Made by a program: the position numbers and the translations under genes
The notes under the pieces: generated by a model
Database searches by the model: none
What the model was told of the DNA's origin: nothing
The model's input: the letters and a program-made list of their open reading frames with translations, nothing else
Assembly: GCF_002233675.1 (NCBI RefSeq)
Contig: NZ_NMUQ01000002.1
Span: 614,078 to 678,077 of the forward strand
Origin: Paenibacillus herberti
Lineage (GTDB): Bacteria > Bacillota > Bacilli > Paenibacillales > Paenibacillaceae
Length of the DNA stretch: 64,000 bases
Direction of reading: 5' to 3'
In this document: positions 26,113 through 34,908 of the stretch, piece after piece
Numbering within the stretch: position 1 is the first letter of the stretch
Layout: every line of letters starts with the position of its first letter

Positions 26113-26211
26113 AAGTGCTAAACGAGCTTTGAGCAAGCGTTAAACAAGTGTTAAACGAGCTTTGAGCACACATTGAACGAGCATTAAGCAAACATTGAAC
26201 GAGTGTTAAAC
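26113..26211. repeat. Nine tandem copies of an 11-bp degenerate repeat
   Basis: Nine back-to-back 11-mers with consensus RAGYDTTRARC (for example AAGTGTTAAAC and GAGCTTTGAGC) fill 99 bases directly after the DedA stop, without indels, and end at the terminator. Copies 2 and 5 are identical. Confidence 0.8.
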
Positions 26212-26216
26212 AAGCA

Positions 26217-26257
26217 AACGGCCTGGTTGTCTCCACAGACAGCCAGGCCGTTTTTTT
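26217..26257. terminator. Bidirectional terminator between the dedA-like and AraC genes
   Basis: A 16-bp stem (26217-26232 with 26237-26252, one G-T pair) with a 4-base loop is followed by seven T residues. Confidence 0.85.
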
Positions 26258-26264
26258 ATTATTC

Positions 26265-27095
26265 TTAATTGGATTCGGCAGCCGCATGTTTGCGATACGA
26301 GGCAGGAGTTTTCCCGATAGTAGCTTTGAAGTCTCGAATCAGATGCGCCTGATCAAAATAACCCAGCTCCACCGCGAGGGCAGCCCAATTCGGCTCCTTC
26401 TCCCCTTCCAAAGCGGCCAGCTCCACCGTCTCATGCATCCGGTAGCGTTGAATGACCCACTTTGGAGTGACGCCGAGGTAGGTTCGGAACAGTCGCTGCA
26501 GGCTGCGAACCGATAATCCCCAACGCTCCGCCACACCCTCCACATCTCGCTGACTGCGGTCGAGTTGGATACCGATAACGATCCGGTCAACCAGCTGCGC
26601 GCTGGCATCTGGCTCCGGTACACGAGTAGCCCAATAGGCATCAGCCAATCTTGCCCGCTGAACCGGATTGCTTTCCGCGAACACAGCATGTTCAAGCTCT
26701 AGCAGTTCCGGGCCAAGCACTTCAGCGGCGGACAAGCGCTTGCCCGCCAGCTCTTCCGGATCGCGATCCAGCCAAGCGCGGAACGCCCCCGGGCGGAACA
26801 GCATGCCCATCACTTGACCTTTTCCCTCCAGCTTTTGGCTGGAACGGCCGGGGCTGACGATGCTGACAACAGAGCAGCCCGGCTCCAGCACGACGTTAAC
26901 CGAAGGATGCTCCAGCACTTCCTGCACATGGGCCTGCCCTGGCGGCAGTTCCCACTGGATCAGCCAGTAGTGGCGGATGAACGCGGCGGCAGGCCCCGAA
27001 GGCAGCAGCCGTTCGATCCGATAGTGCATCGCCCCAGCATGAGGAGCGAGAATTCCGCGGTTGTTGAGTGTCAGCGGAGAGCTGTGTTTGTCCAT
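26265..27095 (-). CDS. AraC-family transcriptional regulator
   Basis: 276 residues from the ATG at 27095, nine bases after AAGGAG. The N-terminal ~130 residues (HYRIERLLPSGPAAAFIRHYWLIQW...PSVNVVLEPG) match the DUF6597-type sensor domain of AraC regulators. The C-terminus carries the double helix-turn-helix: GVAERWGLSVRSLQRLFRTYLGVTPKWVIQRYRMHE and LAVELGYFDQAHLIRDFKATIGKTPASYRK. The target genes are unknown. The neighbouring 51-bp repeat array starts about 240 bases upstream of its start codon. Confidence 0.9.
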   Translation of the reverse strand: MDKHSSPLTLNNRGILAPHAGAMHYRIERLLPSGPAAAFIRHYWLIQWELPPGQAHVQEVLEHPSVNVVLEPGCSVVSIVSPGRSSQKLEGKGQVMGMLFRPGAFRAWLDRDPEELAGKRLSAAEVLGPELLELEHAVFAESNPVQRARLADAYWATRVPEPDASAQLVDRIVIGIQLDRSQRDVEGVAERWGLSVRSLQRLFRTYLGVTPKWVIQRYRMHETVELAALEGEKEPNWAALAVELGYFDQAHLIRDFKATIGKTPASYRKHAAAESN

Positions 27096-27333
27096 TGCAG
27101 AAGCTCCTTCCAGGCTGGATGGGAATTCCATTCCTATCCATTATCCGCAAGGTGATTCGGGCTGTCCAGAGCTGTCAGCCGTTCTGCATCAAATGTACCG
27201 CATATTTGAGTGGGATGAAGTCGGCTTTTCACCTCTTTATCCTCCGGCGCCTTCCAGTACCGAAGCTGCTCTTTCAGGACGCTTGAGTTATGGCTTATAA
27301 AACCTCATAATCCTTACGGCTTTGGAGCAGCGT

Positions 27334-28184
27334 TCAAGTAGCTTTTGCTACTTGGGGCGGGCTACATTCAAGTAACTTCGACTACTTGCTTTGCTCGTCG
27401 GAGAGACTTCCGGTGCACTCAAGTAACTTTTACTACTTGCTTTGTTCATCGGGGTATCTTCCGACGCGTTCAAGTAACTTTTACTACTTGCTTGGCTCGT
27501 CGGGGTCGCTTCCGGCGCGCTCAAGTAACTTTTACTACTTGCTTGGCTCGTCGGGGTCGCTTCCGGCGCACTCAAGTAACTTTTACTACTTGCTTGGCTC
27601 ATCGGGGTATCTTCCGACGCGTTCAAGTAACTTTTACTACTTGCTTGGCTCGTCGGAGCGATTTCCGGCGCGCTCAAGTAACTTCGACTACTTGCTTGGC
27701 TCGTTGGGGCCAATTCCGGCGCGCTCAAGTAACTTGGACTACTTGCTTGGCTCATCGGTGCCAATTCCGGCGCGCTCAAGTAACTTCGACTACTTGCTTG
27801 GCTCGTTGGGGCCAATTCCGGCGCGCTCAAGTAACTTGGACTACTTGCTTGGCTCATCGGGGTCACTTCCGGCGCGTTCAAGTAGCTTGGACTACTTGCT
27901 TGGCTCGTCGGAGCCAATTCCGGCGCGTTCAAGTAGCTTGGACTACTTACTTTGCTCATCGAAGCCATTTACGGCGCACTCAAGTAACTTTTACTACTTG
28001 CTTTGCTCGTCGGAGCGACTTCTGGCGCACTCAAGTAACTTTTACTACTTGCTTTGCTCGTCGGAGCGACTTCCGGCGCGCTCAAGTAGCTTGGACTACT
28101 TGCTTTGCCCGTTGGGGCCGCTTTTGACTCGTTCAAGTAACTTGGACTACTTGAATGGGGGCTTCGGAGCCTCCTCGGCTGCGT
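27334..28184. repeat. Array of 51-bp tandem repeats each carrying a CAAGTA/TACTTG dyad
   Basis: Fifteen consecutive units of exactly 51 bp run from 27368 to 28132. A shortened unit lies before them (27334-27367) and a diverged 52-bp unit after (28133-28184). Each unit begins with TCAAGTARCTTNNACTACTTG; the arms CAAGTA and TACTTG are kept in all 17 copies while the centre varies. The first copy has a perfect 8-bp stem with a TTTT loop (27335-27354). The second half of the unit (GCTCGTCGGGG...TTCCGGCGCG) varies more. Because 51 is a multiple of three, three of six frames stay open, giving 17-residue peptide repeats. No reading has a ribosome binding site, and the minus frame has an internal stop at unit 13. 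I treat the array as non-coding. Confidence 0.92.
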
Positions 28185-28194
28185 TCAAGCAGCA

Positions 28195-28254
28195 CAAAAA
28201 AACCGTTTTTTCGTAGGCGGAGTAGTATACCTCTGCATTACGAAAGAACGGTTT
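28195..28254 (-). terminator. Terminator of rpoN
   Basis: AAACCGTTTTTTCGTA (28200-28215) pairs with 28239-28254 with one mismatch. On the minus strand it runs into a T-tract. It separates rpoN from the repeat array. Confidence 0.75.
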
Positions 28255-28317
28255 CATTAATAATGCTTTATAAAATGATGGCGGGAACAAAGCAGCTCAT
28301 CCTTGGAGCCACCCAGC

Positions 28318-29787
28318 CTAGGCTCTAGCGTCAGCATCCCTACGAGCCGTGGAGCAAGGGATACGCAGCTCATCCCGGTACTTGGCGACGGTGCGGCGAG
28401 AGAGCGGGACACCTTCCTCCGACAACCTTTTTGCCAGTTGCTGATCCGATAACGGTCGGCTCCTACTCTCCGCTGCGATTAAGGCTGCCAATTGCTGCCG
28501 AGCCGCTACCGCTGACACCTCTTCTGAACCGCCACGACCAAGAGTCGCGCTGAAAAAAGCTTTCAAACGGAACACTCCATGCGGGGTCCGCACATATTTA
28601 TCCGCTACTGCCCGGCTGACCGTTGACTCATGCACACCCAGAAGAAGTGCGATGTTCGCCATCGTAAGCGGCCGCAGGCCGGACCAACCAACCTGTAGAA
28701 ACGCTTGCTGCTCGATGAAGATGGCCTCGACGACCTTCCGCAGCGTTTGCCTGCGCGTGGCAAGGCTGTTCAGCAAGCTGCGAGCGGAGCGTCGGCAGCT
28801 TTCGATGTAAGCGTACGCCTCATGCTCCCTGCGAATTCCAACTAAAAAACTGTCGCTCCCAGCCAGTGACAACCGCGGCTCCCATGTGGTATTGAGCTCT
28901 ACACTGAGCTCCGAATCCGCCGTCAGGCCAACTCTCGCATCCGCAATGATAGATTCCGTCCGCACGCTGGACAGCCGCAGCCCGGGCCGCGGATCAAGTC
29001 CGCGCAAATGCAGACGAGCTGCCTCCAACTCGTCACGGCTCATCCCAGTACCTTCGGAAATCTCATCCCATTTGCGTTCAGCGAGCTGCGGCAGCCAGCG
29101 GTCGGCCAGCTCCCGAGCACCCGAAGCAGGCTGTAGCTTGCGAACCAGCTGCTGCGGCAAGCATTTGCGCTGCTCCCGAGCACCCGAAGCAGGCTGCGGA
29201 TCACGATCCGGCTGCGGCTGCGGCGGCAAGCATTCACGCTGCTCTCGCGCGCCGGGAGCAGGCTCCGGCTCGCGATCCAGCTGCAGCAGCAGGCATTCGC
29301 GCAGGTCACGCGCGCCGATGCCTGCCGGCTGCAGCGACTGCAGCAGCCGCAGCGCTTCCGCCGCCAGCTCGGCTGTAATGCCGAGCTGCTGCGCTGCTTC
29401 TTCAAGCGAAAGCGCCAGATAGCCGCTTTCGTCAAGGTTGCCGGCGAGATAGCCGGCTGCCCGCCTCAGCGGAGCTGGCGGTCCCAGCAATCGCAACTGG
29501 CCAAGCAGTTCGGCCTCCAGCGTCTGCGGCTCCGCAGGCGCACGATCCAGCGGATCGGGGGCGTTCCACGCGCTGGCGAAGCGCCGCCCGCCCAGACCGC
29601 GAAGTGCAGGAGCCTCGCGGTATTCCAGCAGCGGATTGTCCGCAGCAAGCTCCTGCACGCAGCGACCCAGCTCTATCGCTGGCAGCGAGAGCAGATGCAG
29701 CGACTGGCGCATCTCCTGCGTCAGCGCCAGTCGCTGGCGCTGCTCCTGACGGAGCAGTCCATGCTGCTGAAGGGCGGGCACATTCAT
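28318..29787 (-). CDS. rpoN: RNA polymerase sigma-54 factor
   Basis: 489 residues. Region I is Gln/Leu-rich (LALTQEMRQSLHLLSLPAIEL). The core-binding domain has GNLDESGYLALSLEEAAQQLG and LQPAGIGARDLRECLLLQL. The HTH is near ANIALLLGVHESTVSRAVADKYV, and the RpoN box is RRTVAKYRDE (464-473). Between residues ~162 and 226 the segment RECLLLQLDREPEPAPGARE is present in three diverged copies, an insertion not usual for the family. The product recognises -24/-12 promoters. Two such promoters and an activator gene lie within 3.2 kb. AAAGGAGG precedes the ATG. Confidence 0.95.
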   Translation of the reverse strand: MNVPALQQHGLLRQEQRQRLALTQEMRQSLHLLSLPAIELGRCVQELAADNPLLEYREAPALRGLGGRRFASAWNAPDPLDRAPAEPQTLEAELLGQLRLLGPPAPLRRAAGYLAGNLDESGYLALSLEEAAQQLGITAELAAEALRLLQSLQPAGIGARDLRECLLLQLDREPEPAPGAREQRECLPPQPQPDRDPQPASGAREQRKCLPQQLVRKLQPASGARELADRWLPQLAERKWDEISEGTGMSRDELEAARLHLRGLDPRPGLRLSSVRTESIIADARVGLTADSELSVELNTTWEPRLSLAGSDSFLVGIRREHEAYAYIESCRRSARSLLNSLATRRQTLRKVVEAIFIEQQAFLQVGWSGLRPLTMANIALLLGVHESTVSRAVADKYVRTPHGVFRLKAFFSATLGRGGSEEVSAVAARQQLAALIAAESRSRPLSDQQLAKRLSEEGVPLSRRTVAKYRDELRIPCSTARRDADARA

Positions 29788-29846
29788 CGCGGCGGCCTCC
29801 TTTGGGCTTTGCCTACATTATAGCGCTTGTGCAGGCCTCTTGGACG

Positions 29847-31394
29847 CTACATTTTTTCCGAAACGAGCTTCCCTTGGGTGAACAGCAACAGATAATCGCG
29901 GCCGCCTGCCTTGGAATCCGTACCGGACATATTGAAACCGCCAAACGGATGCACGCCGACGAGTGCGCCGGTGCACTTGCGGTTCAAGTACAGATTGCCT
30001 GCAAAGAACTCGCGGCGCGCCTGCTCCAGATGAGCGCGGTTGCGCGAGATGACCGCTCCGGTCAGACCGTAATCCGTGTTGTTAGCGAACTCCAGTGCTT
30101 CTTCGAAGGAGGATGCTTTAGTGAATGCGACGACCGGACCGAAAATTTCTTCCTGAGAAATACGCGCTTTAGCGTCGACATCCGCAAAAATAGTCGGCTC
30201 AATATAATAACCGCACTCGTCGCCGATACCACCGCCATGCACGAGACGGCCTTCGCTTTTGCCGATTTCGATGTATTCGAGAATTTTCGCGTACGCCTTT
30301 TCGTCCACGACCGGACCGAGGTTTGTGCCGCGCTCAGTCGGGTTGCCGAGCTTCAGCTTAGCCGTGCGCTCCACGACCCTCTCCAGCACCTCGTCATACA
30401 CATCAGCGTGAATGATAGCGCGTGAGCAGGCGGAGCATTTCTGACCGGAAAAGCCGAAAGCCGAAGCCGTAATCGCATCCGCTGCCAGCTCTAGATCAGC
30501 ATCCGAATCAACTACGATACAGTCTTTTCCGCCCATTTCGGCGATGACGCGCTTAATCCACTTCTGCCCTGGCGCAGTTTTAGCGGCACGTTCATTGATG
30601 CGTAAGCCTACGTCGCGGGAGCCGGTAAAGCTGATAAATCGAGTCAGCGGATGCTCAACGAGGAAGTCGCCAACCTCGCCGCCTGGACCCGGCAGGAAGT
30701 TCACAACGCCAGCGGGAACGCCAGCTTCCTCAAGCAGCTCCACAAATTTAGCCGCGATGACGGCTGTCGGACTGGCTGGCTTCAGCACAACCGTGTTGCC
30801 GGAGACGAGCGCAGCTGTTGTCATGCCAGCCATAATCGCGAGCGGGAAGTTCCAAGGCGGGATGACGATGCCAACTCCGAGCGGAGTATAGTACAGCTCA
30901 TTGTCTTCCTCCGGCAGGCGAGTGAGCGGTTGAGGCTCGCTGAGACGGAGCATTTCGCGGGCATAGAATTCCATGAAGTCGATCGCTTCAGCAGTATCGG
31001 CATCGGCTTCGGCACGGTTTTTGCCGGATTCAAAAGTGAGCCAAGCCGAGAATTCATGCTTGCGGCGGCGCATGATTGCAGAAGCTTTGAACAGGTGGCT
31101 GGCACGTTCTTTTGCGCTAGTATGGCGCCAAGTTAGGAATGTGTCGTAAGCGATGCGGATCGCTTGATCCGCCAGTTCCTTGTCGGCTTGGTGCACGATG
31201 CCGATGACCTGGCCTTTGTCCGCCGGGTTGGTGGATTCCAGCATGCGACCCGTCTCGATGGCCTTGCCGCCGATGACGAGCGGATAAGTCCGGCCCAGTT
31301 GCTCTTTAACAGCCCCCAGCGCGGCGTCGTAGGCGGCGCTTTCCTGCTCTTTTGTGAAATCCGTAAACGGCTCGTTGGCAAATTCCATTCTCAT
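29847..31394 (-). CDS. pruA: L-glutamate gamma-semialdehyde (pyrroline-5-carboxylate) dehydrogenase
   Basis: 515 residues of the RocA/PruA aldehyde dehydrogenase branch. Cofactor and catalytic blocks are [37 protein letters not shown] (general-base Glu) and [12 protein letters not shown] (catalytic Cys). It oxidises glutamate semialdehyde/P5C to glutamate with NAD, the second step of proline and the last of arginine degradation. The ATG at 31394 follows AAGGAGG. It is divergent from proline dehydrogenase, and a sigma-54 promoter (31462-31477) lies 68 bases upstream. Confidence 0.95.
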   Translation of the reverse strand: MRMEFANEPFTDFTKEQESAAYDAALGAVKEQLGRTYPLVIGGKAIETGRMLESTNPADKGQVIGIVHQADKELADQAIRIAYDTFLTWRHTSAKERASHLFKASAIMRRRKHEFSAWLTFESGKNRAEADADTAEAIDFMEFYAREMLRLSEPQPLTRLPEEDNELYYTPLGVGIVIPPWNFPLAIMAGMTTAALVSGNTVVLKPASPTAVIAAKFVELLEEAGVPAGVVNFLPGPGGEVGDFLVEHPLTRFISFTGSRDVGLRINERAAKTAPGQKWIKRVIAEMGGKDCIVVDSDADLELAADAITASAFGFSGQKCSACSRAIIHADVYDEVLERVVERTAKLKLGNPTERGTNLGPVVDEKAYAKILEYIEIGKSEGRLVHGGGIGDECGYYIEPTIFADVDAKARISQEEIFGPVVAFTKASSFEEALEFANNTDYGLTGAVISRNRAHLEQARREFFAGNLYLNRKCTGALVGVHPFGGFNMSGTDSKAGGRDYLLLFTQGKLVSEKM

Positions 31395-31461
31395 CGTACA
31401 TCCTCCTTGGAATCTCATTCGTCCCCTGCATCATCCCGGGGCTCTTCGCTCATATAGTAAA

Positions 31462-31477
31462 GCAAGAATCATGCCAA
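31462..31477 (-). promoter_or_regulatory. Sigma-54 (-24/-12) promoter for pruA
   Basis: On the minus strand the sequence reads TTGGCATG-N4-TTGC (31477 to 31462), matching TGGCAYG-N4-TTGC with the invariant GG and GC correctly spaced. It lies 68 bases upstream of the pruA ATG. Confidence 0.82.
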
Positions 31478-31530
31478 TATGATTGGGGGAGCGCGAGATT
31501 TATTGGGCCAGTTGCAATAACCTACACAGT

Positions 31531-31545
31531 TGGCATGAAAATTGC
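31531..31545 (+). promoter_or_regulatory. Sigma-54 (-24/-12) promoter for proline dehydrogenase
   Basis: TGGCATG (31531-31537), AAAA, TTGC (31542-31545) matches the sigma-54 consensus at every invariant position. It lies 64 bases upstream of the start codon at 31609 and points away from the pruA promoter. Confidence 0.82.
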
Positions 31546-31608
31546 TACGTATTTCCTACGATTATTCAGAAAACCGCCATTCATACCGCAAAAGGGGAAG
31601 GGATCAAC

Positions 31609-32532
31609 ATGGACATCGGATCCGAGCTGTACCGCAAGACGCTTCTCACCATCTCTGGCAACTCGCTTGTAGAGAAGCTCACCCTCAAATACGGCGGCAA
31701 ACTGGCCGCCAAATTCATTGCCAGCCAGGAGCTGCAGCCTGCGCTGGACGTTATTCGCGAACTGAACCGCAAGGGAATCATGGTTACACTGGATCATCTC
31801 GGCGAGGGCATCAAGGCGTTATCTGAGGCTTCCGGCTATCGTGAGGAATATATTCGGCTCGTACGTGGCATCGCAGCGGCGAGCGTGAACGCCAATGTGT
31901 CGCTCAAGCCAACCCAGATGGGGCTGGCGCTGGATGCTAAGGCCTGCTTCACAAATATCCGTGCCGTTGTGCAAGAAGCAGCGGCGGCCAACAACTTTGT
32001 GCGCATCGATATGGAAGATACCCCTTTTACACAAGCGACGATCGATATGGTAAAACAGCTGCATCGCGAAGGACTGACGAATGTAGGGACGGTCATTCAG
32101 GCCTATCTGCATCGCACCCGCGCTGATGTGAAGGATCTGATTGCAAGCGGAGTCAACCTGCGTCTGGTGAAAGGTGCTTACAAAGAACCGGCTGAGGTTG
32201 CCTTCCAGAAAAAATCCGAGGTTATCGATAACTTCAAAGCAATCATCCGCATGCACCTGGACCAGGGTATTTATACGGCGATTGCCTCACATGACGATAC
32301 CATTATCCGTTGGGTAAAAGAATACGCGGCAGCAAACCGAATTTCGCCGGAGAAGTTCGAATTCCAGATGCTGTACGGACTGCGTATGAACGAGCAAGCA
32401 AAGCTGGCTGCAGACGGCTACCGGGTCCGCTGCTACGTGCCGTACGGCAAGATGTGGTACCCCTACTACACCCGCCGCCTTGCGGAAAAACCCGCCAATC
32501 TGATGATGGTTCTGCAGAATATGTTCCGTTGA
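31609..32532 (+). CDS. Proline dehydrogenase
   Basis: 307 residues of the monofunctional FAD proline dehydrogenase found in Bacillota (PutB/FadM type). The TIM-barrel blocks are VTLDHLGEG, VSLKPTQMGLALD, VRIDMEDTPFTQATIDM, VIQAYLHRTRADV, LRLVKGAYKEPAEVAF, ASHDDTII, EFQMLYGLR and VRCYVPYGKMWYPYYTRRLAEKPAN. It oxidises proline to P5C at the membrane, feeding PruA encoded divergently. The ATG at 31609 follows GGGGAAGGGA; upstream in-frame starts overlap the sigma-54 promoter and are excluded. Confidence 0.95.
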   Translation: MDIGSELYRKTLLTISGNSLVEKLTLKYGGKLAAKFIASQELQPALDVIRELNRKGIMVTLDHLGEGIKALSEASGYREEYIRLVRGIAAASVNANVSLKPTQMGLALDAKACFTNIRAVVQEAAAANNFVRIDMEDTPFTQATIDMVKQLHREGLTNVGTVIQAYLHRTRADVKDLIASGVNLRLVKGAYKEPAEVAFQKKSEVIDNFKAIIRMHLDQGIYTAIASHDDTIIRWVKEYAAANRISPEKFEFQMLYGLRMNEQAKLAADGYRVRCYVPYGKMWYPYYTRRLAEKPANLMMVLQNMFR

Positions 32533-32804
32533 GTCAGTTACAATGAAACGGTCTAGTATCGTAGTTGCGCAGCGTGCTGTTGACGCTTAGCAAAGACGGC
32601 GCTGGCCGTTTTTGCGTTGCAGGCTCACTCTTTCTGTGACCCATGCAGCCCGGACTTGAAGCCTGCCGTGGTGTATCCTTTACTATGGCTCTATTAACTA
32701 CTGCCGTGTTTTTATCACCTGCTGTAATTTTATCAACTCTCCCCGTGTTTTTATCATCTACTACTGCAATCACCCTCCCTTGGCGACCATCAATATGTCT
32801 AATA

Positions 32805-32856
32805 TGTAAATAAAATTAGACACTTGTGTCTAACCTGTTTTACACTTATTAGACAC
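32805..32856. promoter_or_regulatory. 40-bp interrupted palindrome and half-site upstream of the sigma-54 activator gene
   Basis: Bases 32816-32833 are a dyad of TTAGACAC and GTGTCTAA around TT. Symmetric about the same centre, TGTAAA (32805-32810) faces TTTACA (32839-32844), making a nested palindrome of 40 bp. A further TTAGACAC lies at 32849-32856 and an ATGTCTAA at 32795-32802. It ends 65 bases before the activator start codon. It could be an autoregulatory operator or a remote enhancer for the two sigma-54 promoters 1.3 kb away. The rest of 32533-32804 holds no gene, only a degenerate 38-bp direct repeat near 32707-32770. Confidence 0.65.
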
Positions 32857-32920
32857 ATGATCCATATTTCGCCAGACCGAGCTCGAAAGAGCTGCGAACG
32901 GCATCGTCAGGGAGGTACTT

Positions 32921-34888
32921 ATGAAGCTGCAATTGCCCCTTCTGTACCAAATAAAGTGGGATGACTATGAAATTTGTACTGCCCGGGAATTCAATTATCG
33001 TCCCGTCGATGCGCCAAATGCTGCCGATAAACTTTCCGCTGACAGCCATCCCCCCCTCTTCATTCAGCTGGAAACGAATCGCTGGGGCTGGCTACCGCCG
33101 GGCGCAGTAGATGCCAGCCGCGTTGTGCCAGCGGCAGCTCTGCCAGCGAGGCTCCGCTTGGACGAACTGCCAGAGCTGCCGACAGGCTGTCCTTGGGCGC
33201 TGCTGCTGGATGAAAACGGCCAGCCAATCGGCTGTCTAAGCTTGTCGATCGCAGCAGCACAGCTGCAGCAGGCATTCCGCCGGCTGCGGGCTGGATTTGA
33301 GACGACACTGGAGACGACGGACAGTGCGATTACGGTCATTAATGCGGAAAGCGAGGTCATCGCCTGGACGAGCGATGCGGAGCGCATGTTTGGCATTCGC
33401 CGCGAGGAAATTATGGGTCGTCCGGCGGATGATTTTTTCCAAAAGGAGCGGCTTCAGGTGCTGCGCACATTGGCGACGGGAGAGGTGCTGCGTGGAGCCC
33501 AGCATCAGCCCCGCCCGGATATGCATGCCGTCATTAACGCCCGGCCGGTGGAGCTGGACGGTGAGCGGATCGGCGCGGTCGCCGCTGAGCTCGATATCAC
33601 CTCACAAATTCGTATGAACCAACAGTTGTTCCGCATGACAGCCAAAATGCAGCATCTGGAGCGTGAAGTGGCAAAGCTTAGTCCTACGGTCGATCCGTTT
33701 GCGACGATCAAAGGCACGAGCACCACCGTTCGAGCCTCAGTCGAAACGGCACGCAAACTCAGCGCTGCCAAAGCTCCGGTGCTCATCCTCGGTGAGAGCG
33801 GCGTTGGCAAAGAACTGTACGCCCGCGCCATCCATGATGCCGGAGCCGGTCCAGACGCACCTTTCATCGCCATCAACTGTGGAGCGATTTCGCCTACGCT
33901 GTTTGAGAGTGAGCTTTTCGGCTATGAGAAAGGAGCTTTCTCTGGAGCAGATCCCCGAGGACGCAAGGGGAAAATAGATCTTGCTGCAGGCGGCACGCTT
34001 TTTCTCGACGAGATTGGTGAAATGCCGCTTGAGCTTCAGGTGAAGCTGCTGCGTGTGCTGCAGGAAAAAAGCTATTACGCCGTAGGCGGCTCCACACTCC
34101 GCAAAGCCGACTGCCGAATTCTGGCGGCAACGAACCGGAACCTGCTCGATATGATCGCCACCGGGCGCTTTCGCGAGGATCTGTACTACCGACTCAGCGT
34201 AGTGACGCTGGACATTCCACCTCTTCGCGAGCGCAAAGGGGACATTTATGAGCTGCTGCCGCTCTTCTTGAGCGAATTTGCGGTTGTTTATGGCCGATTC
34301 CTGGAGGCATGCCCACATGAGATTGTGCTGCGGATGGCTGCCTACGACTGGCCCGGCAACATCCGAGAGCTGCGCAATGCGGCCGAACGGCTCGTCCTGT
34401 TGGCTGCGGATGGAGTCATTCGCGCGGATTACTTGCCGCCGAGACTGATGCAAGGGTCAGCTGACGCGAGCGGTATGGGCGGTGCGACTGGCTCGGCCAA
34501 CGCGGCGGGTTCGAGTGGTCCGACGAAATCAGGTGGTTTAGCTGGCTCGGAAAGCGCGCCAGAGCTCCAAGGCAGGGACAGCCTAAACCTGCCGACCGTT
34601 TTCACGGGCGGAACTGCTGCTGATGCTCACCCTAGTCCTAGTCCGGGCTCCCCTGGCTCTTCTGCCACGCCGGAGGAAATAGCCTGGACGAATGGAGCGG
34701 TAATGCCCCAGCCCCATTCCGCAGGCTCCGCAACAGGTTATCGCGCCGGAGCGGAGAACTTGGAGCGGGAGCAGATTCGGCGACTATTGGAAGCCGAGCG
34801 CGGCAACAAAAAAGCGGTTGCCAAGCAGCTCGGGATCTCCCGAGCAACTTTGTACAACCGCATGAAAAAACTGGGCATGCCATTATAA
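32921..34888 (+). CDS. Sigma-54-dependent transcriptional activator with PAS domain
   Basis: 655 residues. An N-terminal region of unknown fold (1-115) is followed by a PAS domain (about 125-235). The AAA+ domain has Walker A GESGVGKE (291-298), GAFSGA (338-343, Ser for the usual Thr of GAFTGA), Walker B TLFLDE (359-364) and the R-finger region [11 protein letters not shown] ~110-residue low-complexity Gly/Ala/Ser/Pro linker then leads to a Fis-type HTH ([24 protein letters not shown]). The long linker is unusual. Its position beside pruA and proline dehydrogenase, both with sigma-54 promoters, points to a RocR-like regulator of proline/arginine catabolism. GGGAGG precedes the ATG. Confidence 0.92.
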   Translation: MKLQLPLLYQIKWDDYEICTAREFNYRPVDAPNAADKLSADSHPPLFIQLETNRWGWLPPGAVDASRVVPAAALPARLRLDELPELPTGCPWALLLDENGQPIGCLSLSIAAAQLQQAFRRLRAGFETTLETTDSAITVINAESEVIAWTSDAERMFGIRREEIMGRPADDFFQKERLQVLRTLATGEVLRGAQHQPRPDMHAVINARPVELDGERIGAVAAELDITSQIRMNQQLFRMTAKMQHLEREVAKLSPTVDPFATIKGTSTTVRASVETARKLSAAKAPVLILGESGVGKELYARAIHDAGAGPDAPFIAINCGAISPTLFESELFGYEKGAFSGADPRGRKGKIDLAAGGTLFLDEIGEMPLELQVKLLRVLQEKSYYAVGGSTLRKADCRILAATNRNLLDMIATGRFREDLYYRLSVVTLDIPPLRERKGDIYELLPLFLSEFAVVYGRFLEACPHEIVLRMAAYDWPGNIRELRNAAERLVLLAADGVIRADYLPPRLMQGSADASGMGGATGSANAAGSSGPTKSGGLAGSESAPELQGRDSLNLPTVFTGGTAADAHPSPSPGSPGSSATPEEIAWTNGAVMPQPHSAGSATGYRAGAENLEREQIRRLLEAERGNKKAVAKQLGISRATLYNRMKKLGMPL

Positions 34889-34908
34889 ACATGCCCTTGC
34901 AATCAACG

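Noticed and set aside
27334..28184. CRISPR array
   Set aside because: The between-dyad segments are near-identical rather than unique spacers, the unit is 51 bp, and no cas genes are nearby.
27345..28216. Repeat-protein genes on the + strand (260 and 276 codons) or - strand (206 codons)
   Set aside because: Open frames follow from the 51-bp period being divisible by three. None has a ribosome binding site, and the minus frame is broken by TAA in one unit.
34872..34896. Terminator between the sigma-54 activator and manC
   Set aside because: The GGGCATG/CATGCCC dyad overlaps the stop codon, has only 7 bp and no T-run.
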